This document shows, in pieces, positions 34,715-41,978 of a stretch of 44,040 nt of DNA. This stretch comes from Candidatus Sulfotelmatobacter sp. (lineage in GTDB: Bacteria > Acidobacteriota > Terriglobia > Terriglobales > Acidobacteriaceae). A program made the position numbers and the translations under genes. Position 1 is the stretch's first letter; each line of letters starts with the position of its first letter. The stretch spans positions 1-44,040 of the forward strand of contig JASHNX010000037.1 in assembly GCA_030041415.1 (NCBI GenBank), written 5' to 3'. Below the pieces are notes generated by a model that was not told the origin of the DNA, searched no databases, and saw nothing but the letters and a program-made list of their open reading frames with translations.

Positions 34715-35914
34715 ATGAAGCGCACACATATCCAGCCGCGCGGGTTCAGAGCGTTTAGCCTGGCCGCGCTTTGCATGTTGTTTTCACTCGCGTTTTCGCT
34801 TTCGGCCGCGGCACAGTCTGAAGCGAAAGCGCGTCCGATCGGCCCGACCGGAGTGCTGGTTCACAGCAAGTTCGGCGGACAGATTTTCGGCCACGATCTT
34901 GACCAGAACGGCACGGAGGGACTGCTCAGCGAGGACGCGATCTTGCCGAGTGGAAATGTTTTGGCTACGGTCGAAACTTTCGATCAGGCGACGGGAAAAA
35001 TTCTGGATTTAGAACAGGCAATCGAGGGAGCCGACAACCTTGTGACCATGGGAGTCGTGGGCACGAGCACGGGACTGGTGGAGCACGAGCACGTCACCGG
35101 AATCTACGTGACCAAGCGGATTTATGAGGAGCTGAATCCGCTCAGCGCAAACAAACTCACCAGTGTCTGGAAAGCGCCGCTGGTTGCGGATCAGATCATC
35201 ATCGGGGTGAGCCGCACGCAGAGTACGCCGACGACTGCGGTAATGGCCTTCGATAACAATAATACGTTTACAACCTTTGTCTTCGGCAGCAACGTAGTGG
35301 CGAATACGTTTGGCCCGATGGTTACGCTGACCGATCCAACGTTTCAGTTCGAGAATACGCCGCAAGTCGGATATGACAGCACGACAAATCAGGCTGTGAT
35401 CGCGGCTTCGGAAGGAACGGTGGGCGGTCCGGCGCCGCAGATCGCGCTGGTGGATCTGACGACCGGGGTGGTGACACAGTTCACGGGAATTCTCGGCCCG
35501 CCGCCGTTTCATCAGGGATTCATCAATGGGTTGGCTGTGGATTCGGAGGACGGAATCGCGGTAACCACAACCGAACTCGACTTCCGCGTCGAGTTCTACA
35601 ATTTGGCGACGCAAACCGGCTTTGCGGTGGTCCTGCCGAACGCGAATGGCCAGATCGAGAGCGGGACGGACGTGGAATACGATCCGGTGAACAAGCTGTT
35701 TTTTGTGGCGCAGGAGGTTTCGAGCACTGCGCCGGGAAGCAGCATTCAGGTGTATGACATCAACGGAAATCTGGTCGAGTCGCTGAACGGATTTAGTTTT
35801 TCGGATGCATTCAATGTGATCGGCACGCACATCACGCTGAACCCGAAAACTCGCACGGGATACGTCGACGGACCGAATTCGGGCGTGACCGAACTGCAAC
35901 AATTCACGTACTAG
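34715..35914 (+). CDS. Secreted protein of unknown function, probable beta-propeller
   Basis: 399 residues. A signal peptide is visible after a basic N-terminus (hydrophobic AALCMLFSLAFSLSAAAQ, cleavage after AAAQ at about 34). The body is strand-rich, with blocks of about 45 residues ending in patterns such as TTNQAVIAASE, IALVDLTTGVVTQF, GLAVDSEDGIAVTTTE and VEYDPVNKLFFVAQEV, the look of a YVTN/NHL-type beta-propeller. It has no catalytic motif and no C-terminal anchor. ACGAGGAG lies about 10 bases before the ATG. The gene is isolated between repeats; its function is not recognised. Confidence 0.8.
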   Translation: MKRTHIQPRGFRAFSLAALCMLFSLAFSLSAAAQSEAKARPIGPTGVLVHSKFGGQIFGHDLDQNGTEGLLSEDAILPSGNVLATVETFDQATGKILDLEQAIEGADNLVTMGVVGTSTGLVEHEHVTGIYVTKRIYEELNPLSANKLTSVWKAPLVADQIIIGVSRTQSTPTTAVMAFDNNNTFTTFVFGSNVVANTFGPMVTLTDPTFQFENTPQVGYDSTTNQAVIAASEGTVGGPAPQIALVDLTTGVVTQFTGILGPPPFHQGFINGLAVDSEDGIAVTTTELDFRVEFYNLATQTGFAVVLPNANGQIESGTDVEYDPVNKLFFVAQEVSSTAPGSSIQVYDINGNLVESLNGFSFSDAFNVIGTHITLNPKTRTGYVDGPNSGVTELQQFTY

Positions 35915-35962
35915 GGCTGCCTTGGACAAGGTAGAAGAGCATTTGCGGTCGTCCGCGGGCGG

Positions 35963-36008
35963 AAGCAGATTCCTCCTGGCTCGCTATCGCTCGCTGGCGT
36001 CGGAATGA
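35963..36008 (+). repeat. Dispersed intergenic repeat, copy C
   Basis: AAGCAGATTCCTCCTGGCTC, then GCTATCGCTCGCTGGCGT and CGGAATGA. Lies between the secreted protein and the DUF72 gene. Confidence 0.75.
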
Positions 36009-36053
36009 GATCATCCAGGCAGCGGCCCGCAGCACGGCCGAAGCGGCAGCTTT

Positions 36054-37031
36054 TCAAAACAGCTTGCTCGTCTCGCCGTCTTCTGCCGGGTCGGCGATTC
36101 TTCTCAGCTCCGGATATTTTTGAATCAGCGTTTCTGGCGCCTTTACGCGGCGGCCGCTGATCATGGCTTTCAATTCGAGCGCGTTCACCCCGGCTTTGCT
36201 TTCGAAGTGGTTGTTGGTAATGACATAAGTTGCCTGGGCCTTTTCCGCAACGTTCACGATACGGTCTTTCCAGCCGGCGAGCTCGCGCCCGCTGTAGAGA
36301 TAGTTGTAGCGGTCATTGCGGTTATCGGAGTCGAACCACTGCTCGTAATTCCGTCCGTGCAGACGGATGTAGCCGATCGCGCCGGTGACGTGTTCGGTGG
36401 GGAGAAGCGAGCGGCCGAGCAGCGGCTGGTCGATGTTGCAGAAGCCGACATTCGCCTGCGCAAAGGCGGCCAGAGTTGTGGGATCGTTCCAGCTCGAGTG
36501 GCGCACCTCAACCACGCGGGGATATTCGATGAACTGGCGAAGCAGGCGCTCGACATATTCGCGATTTAAAGACGTGTTTTTAAACGAGACGGGGAACTGG
36601 ATGAGGAGAGCGCCGAGGAGTCCCTGATTCGCAATTGCATCGAGCCCTTCGCGCGTGAGGCGTTCGTCTTCGTCGGTCGGGCGGATGGTTGCGGCGGAGG
36701 TTGGCTCCATCACAGCGATCGGAGAATGCGTGAATGCGCGATAGAGCTTGGCGGTGAAGAGGAAGTTGGAGTTGACCGAAGAGACCTTCCGGCACCAAAG
36801 CTTAGCGAGTTCCGGCTTGAGCGGTCCGTAGAATGAAGTGTTGATTTCAGTAGTGTCGAAAAAGCGAGCCAGATATTCGAGGGGATGGATTTTTCGCCGC
36901 GACATCCCGGGAGGATAAAAAATTCCTTCCCAGTCTTTATACGACCATCCGGCGGTGCCGATGCGCAATCGAGAAGAGGATGTTGGCGTTGCCTCGGGTT
37001 GCTCGGTGCGTTCTGGCTGCGAAGCTTCCAT
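36054..37031 (-). CDS. DUF72 domain protein (YecE-like)
   Basis: 325 residues, of which about 20-290 is the DUF72 TIM-barrel-like domain: RIGTAGWSYKDWEGIFYPPG at the start, the FDTTEINTSFYGPLKPE strand-helix, FTAKLYRAFTHS, LGALLIQFPVSFKN, VVEVRHSSW, and the YIRLHGRNYEQWFDSD near the C-terminus. The molecular function of the family is still unknown; weak structural links to endonuclease IV-type barrels have been proposed. A flexible N-terminus (ASQPERTEQPEATPTSSS) precedes it. It is monocistronic, flanked by dispersed repeats on both sides. Confidence 0.9.
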   Translation of the reverse strand: MEASQPERTEQPEATPTSSSRLRIGTAGWSYKDWEGIFYPPGMSRRKIHPLEYLARFFDTTEINTSFYGPLKPELAKLWCRKVSSVNSNFLFTAKLYRAFTHSPIAVMEPTSAATIRPTDEDERLTREGLDAIANQGLLGALLIQFPVSFKNTSLNREYVERLLRQFIEYPRVVEVRHSSWNDPTTLAAFAQANVGFCNIDQPLLGRSLLPTEHVTGAIGYIRLHGRNYEQWFDSDNRNDRYNYLYSGRELAGWKDRIVNVAEKAQATYVITNNHFESKAGVNALELKAMISGRRVKAPETLIQKYPELRRIADPAEDGETSKLF

Positions 37032-37084
37032 GGCGATCCGCAGACGGTGGGCAAGGGAAGGTTAGCACAGCGGTGCAAACGCAA

Positions 37085-37121
37085 AAGCGAATTCCTCCTG
37101 GCTCGCTGGCGTCGGAATGAC
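37085..37121 (+). repeat. Dispersed intergenic repeat, copy D (shortened)
   Basis: AAGCGAATTCCTCCTGGCTC, then GCTGGCGT and CGGAATGAC. It lacks the CTATCGCTCG middle of copies B and C, consistent with deletion between the two GCTCGCT repeats. Confidence 0.7.
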
Positions 37122-37169
37122 AAGGGGGATGGTGAACGCGAAGCCAACGGGCGACGCTTCGATTGCGGT

Positions 37170-38141
37170 TTACTGCAGCGCCAGTACCACCCAATAGGCG
37201 CCGGTCGGGTAAGTATCCGTGCGGGCGTAGCACGCGCCTACGGAGAAGCTGCGCCAATCCTGCATGGAGAAAGCCTGGCTGGCGTTGGAAGGCAGCACTT
37301 CCGGCCGCAAAGTGGTGTACGTCAGCACAGTGTAGCGTTGCGCGAGTTGGTGAATCGAGAAGGTTTGAAGTTTGTCGGCTTTTGCCATGGTGCAGGCGGC
37401 GTCGTCGGCTGCAGGCAAATCCTGGCGAGCGAGGGCAGGTTGTCTGGCTCGCCGCCGCGATAGAGATACGGCTGCCGCAACCTGATCTTTGAATTCTGCA
37501 GCCGAGTATGCAGGGAGGGCGTGGGCGAAATCCTGCACGATGTAAAGCTGATTTCCAGAATGAACCACGCCGATGCCGATTACGTTATACGCCGCATTGA
37601 GCAGATTGGCGCGATGCGGCGCAGAAAGCATCAGGTGGTGATGACCGTCAGCGGCGTCAACGTCGAAAGCTACGTTTTCCGCCTCCTGATCAAGCTGTGT
37701 GCGAGTTGCGGTGGCGAGGCGTTCCGGCAGAGAAAGCTCGTTGGCAAGCTGGTGCGAGAGTTGACCGGCTGCCAGCATCGCTTCAGCGTGCGCGCGGGCT
37801 GCCTGGGTAAGTCCTGTGTCGAACTTCAACGGCGGTGCGCCCACCTTGGATCTTTCCTGATTCGCGAGATCCAGAAGCATCGCTTCTGCGGAGGAATCGT
37901 AAGGTGAGCTAAACGGAATATCCGCGTCGGCCGCAGCACGTAAGGTAGGTTCGTGACTTCCTTGAGTTCCGCTGGGTTGTTCCGGCCCCGCCACCAGGCC
38001 GGACGAAGGCTGCATTCCGGCAGCACCCAGAATCAGCAGAAATGCCCATGCCCCGCGTCGGGCGGCCACTTTGAGGTGAATGGCTTCGCGGCTCGCCCGG
38101 TTGGCAAAACTTACGCCGGCAGATTGAGTCTTCCCTCGCAT
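37170..38141 (-). CDS. CAP-domain (SCP/PR-1-like) secreted protein
   Basis: 323 residues. A basic N-terminus and the hydrophobic AWAFLLILGAAGMQ (about 31-44) act as an export signal. The CAP domain (about 85-215) shows LLDLANQERSKVGAPPLKFDTGLTQAA in order (two adjoining motifs), HAEAMLAAGQLSHQL with the cavity histidine, AENVAFD, HLMLSAPHRANLLNAAYNVIGIG and the closing YIVQDFAHAL. All four CAP signature positions are present. A C-terminal region of about 100 residues with three to four Cys/Thr-containing strands is of unknown function. Bacterial CAP proteins are extracellular, with roles in lipid or peptide binding. It is divergent from rmuC. Confidence 0.9.
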   Translation of the reverse strand: MRGKTQSAGVSFANRASREAIHLKVAARRGAWAFLLILGAAGMQPSSGLVAGPEQPSGTQGSHEPTLRAAADADIPFSSPYDSSAEAMLLDLANQERSKVGAPPLKFDTGLTQAARAHAEAMLAAGQLSHQLANELSLPERLATATRTQLDQEAENVAFDVDAADGHHHLMLSAPHRANLLNAAYNVIGIGVVHSGNQLYIVQDFAHALPAYSAAEFKDQVAAAVSLSRRRARQPALARQDLPAADDAACTMAKADKLQTFSIHQLAQRYTVLTYTTLRPEVLPSNASQAFSMQDWRSFSVGACYARTDTYPTGAYWVVLALQ

Positions 38142-38261
38142 GCCTTATGTGGGGCTTCCCTCTCGAACGAACGCGAGCCTGACAAGGCTCCTCTTAGTTG
38201 CCAAACTTGCCTCTAGTGCTAGGCTAGGAGCTGAAATTTCCCCGGAGAAGTTACCTTCGCT

Positions 38262-39650
38262 ATGGAACCAGCTGTCGCAGGGTTCATCGGCCTGTTGTTT
38301 GGAGGCTTGATTGCTTGGCTCGCGCTGCGCTCGCGCCACGCTGGGGTAAGCGCGCGTTTGTCTTTGGTGGAAAAGGAGTTAGCAGCTGAAAAGGCAAGCC
38401 TGGAGCGGCTTCAGCAGGCTCACAACGATCTGATTGCGGCAAGGGCACGGCTGGAATCGACCCTTGAATCGGAACGGAAGACCAGCAACGAAAAGGTCGA
38501 GTTGGTCACTCGCGCGAGCGATGATTTGCAAAATGCCTTCAAGGCGCTCGCTGCGGAAGCTTTAAGAAGCAATAACTCGTCATTTCTCTTGATCGCGGAA
38601 GAGAAACTCAAGCATTTTCAAGCCCAAGCTCGCGGCGACCTGGAAGCGCGGGAGAAGGCGGTTGCCGATCTGGTTGCGCCGGTTCGCGAGTCGCTGAACA
38701 AAGTGGATGCGCAAATTCAGCAGATGGAAGTCGCACGCGGCGATGCTTACGGCGAACTGCGAGCGCAGGTTCAATCGCTGATCTCAACGCAGAAAGAATT
38801 GCAATCGCAAACCGGAAATCTGGTCCGGGCCCTGCGCACACCCAACGTGCGTGGACGCTGGGGCGAGATTCAGTTGCGGCGCGTGGTCGAAATTGCCGGC
38901 ATGCTTTCCTATTGCGATTTCGCCGAGCAGGAAACCATCACAACCGAAAACGGCAGGTTGCGGCCCGACCTGGTGGTCAAGTTGCCCGGAGGCAAGCACG
39001 TCGTGGTTGACGCGAAAACTCCCTTGCAGGCGTTTCTCGATGCATTCGAGACAAGCGATGAAGACGCCCGGCGCCTGTGCCTCGCCAACCACGCGCGGCA
39101 GGTTCGCGATCACATGAAGGTCCTGAGCGGAAAGAACTATTGGGAGCAATTCGAATCGACACCGGAATTTGTCGTGATGTTTCTTCCCGGCGAAACTTTC
39201 TTCAGCGCCGCGCTCGAACAGGATCCCGGTTTGATCGAGCACGGAGTTCTCAACAAAGTCATCCCGGCCTCGCCGACCACGCTCATTGCACTGCTCAAAG
39301 CGATTAATTACGGATGGAATCAGGAAAAACTGGCGCGCAACGCGCAGCAAATCAGCGCGCTTGGAAAAGAATTGCACGATCGTCTGCGCTTGCTTGCCGG
39401 ACACATCGCTTCTGTTGGCTCGGGCCTCGACCGCGCGGTCGAGTCGTATAACAAAGCCGTTGGCTCGCTTGAAAGCCGCGTGCTGGTCTCGGCGCGGAAG
39501 TTTGCCGAACTCGGCACAAGTGTCGCCGAAGATATTCCGGAACTCGAGCCGATTGAGACAACTGCGCGGGCGCTTTCGTTCGAGTGGGATGACGAGATCC
39601 CGATCTCCGAAGAGCGAGAAAACCAAGAGCCCGAGAAAAAGGCCGGGTAG
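38262..39650 (+). CDS. rmuC: RmuC family protein, DNA recombination
   Basis: 462 residues. An N-terminal membrane anchor (about 4-22, VAGFIGLLFGGLIAWLAL), a coiled coil (about 25-130, LVEKELAAEKASLERLQQAH) and the RmuC domain (about 180-430) with RGRWGEIQLRRVVEIAGML, the nuclease-like core VVDAKTPLQAFLDAFE and NYWEQFESTPEFVVMFLPGE. RmuC limits inversion rearrangements at short inverted repeats in E. coli and has a predicted PD-(D/E)XK nuclease fold. The length matches the family. The start ATG has GGAGAAG about 10 bases upstream. It is not in an operon with recombination genes. Confidence 0.94.
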   Translation: MEPAVAGFIGLLFGGLIAWLALRSRHAGVSARLSLVEKELAAEKASLERLQQAHNDLIAARARLESTLESERKTSNEKVELVTRASDDLQNAFKALAAEALRSNNSSFLLIAEEKLKHFQAQARGDLEAREKAVADLVAPVRESLNKVDAQIQQMEVARGDAYGELRAQVQSLISTQKELQSQTGNLVRALRTPNVRGRWGEIQLRRVVEIAGMLSYCDFAEQETITTENGRLRPDLVVKLPGGKHVVVDAKTPLQAFLDAFETSDEDARRLCLANHARQVRDHMKVLSGKNYWEQFESTPEFVVMFLPGETFFSAALEQDPGLIEHGVLNKVIPASPTTLIALLKAINYGWNQEKLARNAQQISALGKELHDRLRLLAGHIASVGSGLDRAVESYNKAVGSLESRVLVSARKFAELGTSVAEDIPELEPIETTARALSFEWDDEIPISEERENQEPEKKAG

Positions 39651-39754
39651 CGGTCACTATACAGCCCAGTTTCAAAAAGGCTTAATCTTCTGAGAGTTCT
39701 TGTTTGATCTTCTCTTGTCGCAAGTCCCTTTCCCGAAAGACGTTCCTGCAGCTT

Positions 39755-39782
39755 TAAAGCTCGCTGCCCCCATTGCCGATAA
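39755..39782 (+). promoter_or_regulatory. Sigma-28 (FliA)-like promoter match
   Basis: TAAA (39755-39758) and a perfect GCCGATAA (39775-39782) are separated by 16 bases; the FliA consensus is TAAA-N15-GCCGATAA. It is 101 bases upstream of the PAS-PAS kinase gene and inside an intergenic gap. It is followed by a hairpin, TGCATCG-TTACG-CGATGCA (39798-39816), in the leader. Confidence 0.45.
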
Positions 39783-39882
39783 CCCGCTTGCTGACCGTGC
39801 ATCGTTACGCGATGCAGCCTGTGTGGTCTCGATTTCCCGCTTAGATAAAGACCAAAGAATATAAGGAGCCGTCGTCGGTACC

Positions 39883-41532
39883 GTGAAGTCTGCTACCGCT
39901 TCTCGTCCAGGCAAAGCTGATGTCCGCGTTGTAGCCACGAGTGCGCCTGCGATGCCCGGCGGCGATAGCAGAACCCAAGAAGAAATCCTAGACAGGCAGG
40001 CAGTCCGCGATTTGGCGGACCAGAAATTTGCCCTCGACCAGCACTCGATCGTCGCTACGACCGATGTTCATGGAACAATCACTTACGTCAATGACAAGTT
40101 TTGCGAGATCAGCAAATACTCGCGCGAAGAACTGGTCGGACAGAATCATCGAATCGTCAACTCCGGCCACCACCCAACGGCGTTTTTTACGCAGATGTAC
40201 CGGACGATTTCGAACGGAAACGTCTGGCACGGTGAGATTTGCAACCGGGCGAAAGACGGTTCGCTCTATTGGGTCGAGGCGACAATCGTTCCTTTTCTCC
40301 ATCCCAATGGCAAACCCAGGCAATACCTCGCCATCCGCACTGATATTACTGAACGCAAACGGGCCGAAGAGGCATTAAAGGACAGTCTTGCCGGCAAGGA
40401 AGCTTTGTTGAAAGAACTGGCCGATCAGAAATTTGCGCTCGATCAGCACGCCATCGTCGCTACCACAGACGTCCAGGGAACCATCACCTATGTGAATGAC
40501 AAATTCTGCGCTATCAGTAAATATTCGCGCGAGGAGTTGGTTGGGAAAAATCATCGCATCTTGAACTCGGGCCACCACCCGAAGGAATTTTTTCAGGAAA
40601 TGTATCGCACGATCGCGAACGGCAAAGTGTGGCGGAACGAAATCTGCAATCGCGCCAAAGATGGCTCGATTTATTGGGTCGATACGACCATCGTTCCCTT
40701 CGCAGGCAACCACGGGAAACCCTACCAGTACATCGCGATTCGCGCCGATATTACCGAGCGCAGGGCCGCGGAACAGCAATTGGAAAAGCAGGCGGAAGAG
40801 CTTACCCAGCAAGCGAGGGAGTTGGCCCGCTCGAACGCTGATCTCGAGCAGTTTGCTTACGTTGCTTCTCACGACCTGCAGGAACCGCTGCGCATGGTTA
40901 CCGCGTACACCGAGCTTCTAGCCGAACGCTACAAAGGCAAGCTGGATGAAAACGCCGACAAGTTCATCGGCTACGCGCAGGACGGAGCGACACGCATGCA
41001 GGTGCTGATTCAGGACCTGCTGGCTTTTTCGCGCGTGGGAAGAAAAGAAGATGCAATCGGCACGGTCGATTGTGCTGCGGTGATGCAAGAAGTGAAGCAA
41101 CTGCTCTCTTCGGCGATCGAGGAAAGCGGTGCGGTGGTCATCTGCCGCGAACTTCCGAAAGTAGACGCCGTTCACACCCAGATGGTGCAGCTGTTTCAGA
41201 ACCTGATTGGAAACGCGATCAAGTTCCGCGGGAAAGAGGCCCCGCGGATTCTTGTAGAAGCGGCAAGAAAAAATGGACAGTGGCTCTTCGCGGTAAAGGA
41301 CAACGGGATCGGCATCGCGCCGGAGTACGCGGAGAGCATTTTTGTAATCTTTCAGCGATTGCACGCACGCGCTGAGTATCCCGGGAACGGAATCGGACTG
41401 GCGATCTGCAAGAAGATCGTGGAGCGTTACGGGGGAAAGATCTGGGTAGAGTCGCAGCCCGGAGCAGGGTCCACGTTTCTCTTCACCGTGCCGGTTCGCG
41501 CTTCCCAGAAAGCCGAGGCTGCGCACGCATGA
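39883..41532 (+). CDS. PAS-PAS histidine kinase
   Basis: 549 residues, GTG start with AAGGAG 14 bases upstream (long spacing; an internal ATG at 39952 is an alternative). Two tandem PAS/PAC modules (about 46-160 and 181-295) are near-duplicates, each running DQKFALDQH, VATTDV.GTITYVNDKFC, SKYSREELVG, NSGHHP and ending in ITER. A coiled coil (about 296-322) leads to a HisKA domain with H330 in YVASHDLQEPLR, and a HATPase_c with NLIGNAIKFRG, KDNGIGI and GNGIGLAICKKI. The HDLQEPLR box is that of the phytochrome/Cph1-like group, which signals to Rcp1-type receivers; just such a gene follows with an ATGA overlap. Cytoplasmic, ligand unknown. Confidence 0.94.
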   Translation: MKSATASRPGKADVRVVATSAPAMPGGDSRTQEEILDRQAVRDLADQKFALDQHSIVATTDVHGTITYVNDKFCEISKYSREELVGQNHRIVNSGHHPTAFFTQMYRTISNGNVWHGEICNRAKDGSLYWVEATIVPFLHPNGKPRQYLAIRTDITERKRAEEALKDSLAGKEALLKELADQKFALDQHAIVATTDVQGTITYVNDKFCAISKYSREELVGKNHRILNSGHHPKEFFQEMYRTIANGKVWRNEICNRAKDGSIYWVDTTIVPFAGNHGKPYQYIAIRADITERRAAEQQLEKQAEELTQQARELARSNADLEQFAYVASHDLQEPLRMVTAYTELLAERYKGKLDENADKFIGYAQDGATRMQVLIQDLLAFSRVGRKEDAIGTVDCAAVMQEVKQLLSSAIEESGAVVICRELPKVDAVHTQMVQLFQNLIGNAIKFRGKEAPRILVEAARKNGQWLFAVKDNGIGIAPEYAESIFVIFQRLHARAEYPGNGIGLAICKKIVERYGGKIWVESQPGAGSTFLFTVPVRASQKAEAAHA

Positions 41533-41978
41533 ACATGACATTTCATCTTCTTATCGTGGATGACAACCCGGCCGACGTCTCGCTGGTGCGGGAAGGCATG
41601 GCTGCGGCTGCATATTCCGGAAAGATCGAGAGCGTTGGGGATGGCATCGAGGCGCTGGCGTTTCTGCAAAAGAGAGGGGATTTCGCCGATGCAGCCAAAC
41701 CCGATCTGGTGATTCTGGATTTGAATCTGCCGAAACGAGACGGCCTGGCCGTCCTGGCCGCGATCAAAGCCGGACCGGAATTGCGCAAGATCCCCGTCGT
41801 CGTTTTCAGCAGCTCGCAGCTGAGCCGGGACATTTCGCGCAGTTACGAGCTGGGAGCAAATTGCTACGTCAACAAGCCGGGAAACCTGCGCGACTTTTTT
41901 TCCACCATGCGAGCCATTGAACAGTTCTGGTTTAGCTCGGCCAGCTTGCCGCCCAGAGGAGACGAAAACCGCAAATGA
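41529..41978 (+). CDS. Rcp1-like single-domain response regulator
   Basis: 149 residues, one receiver of the Rcp1 type: LLIVDDNPADVSLVREGM, SVGDGIEALAFLQKRGDF, acceptor D64 in LVILDLNLPKRDG, VVVFSSSQ and the lysine in CYVNKPGNL. The insertion after the third strand (DFADAAKPDL) is typical of receivers that partner phytochrome-like kinases. Four-base overlaps (ATGA) with the kinase upstream and the receiver-kinase downstream show a coupled operon. It is the probable first acceptor from H330 of the upstream kinase. Confidence 0.94.
   Translation: MNMTFHLLIVDDNPADVSLVREGMAAAAYSGKIESVGDGIEALAFLQKRGDFADAAKPDLVILDLNLPKRDGLAVLAAIKAGPELRKIPVVVFSSSQLSRDISRSYELGANCYVNKPGNLRDFFSTMRAIEQFWFSSASLPPRGDENRK

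Noticed and set aside
35009-35929. 306-codon minus-strand frame opposite the secreted propeller protein
   Set aside because: The plus-strand gene has a signal peptide, ribosome site and repeat pattern; the antisense product has none.
34363-37121. CRISPR-like array from the repeated 45-base element
   Set aside because: Four copies spaced by 0.1 to 1.4 kb with genes between, in both orientations; not a repeat-spacer array.
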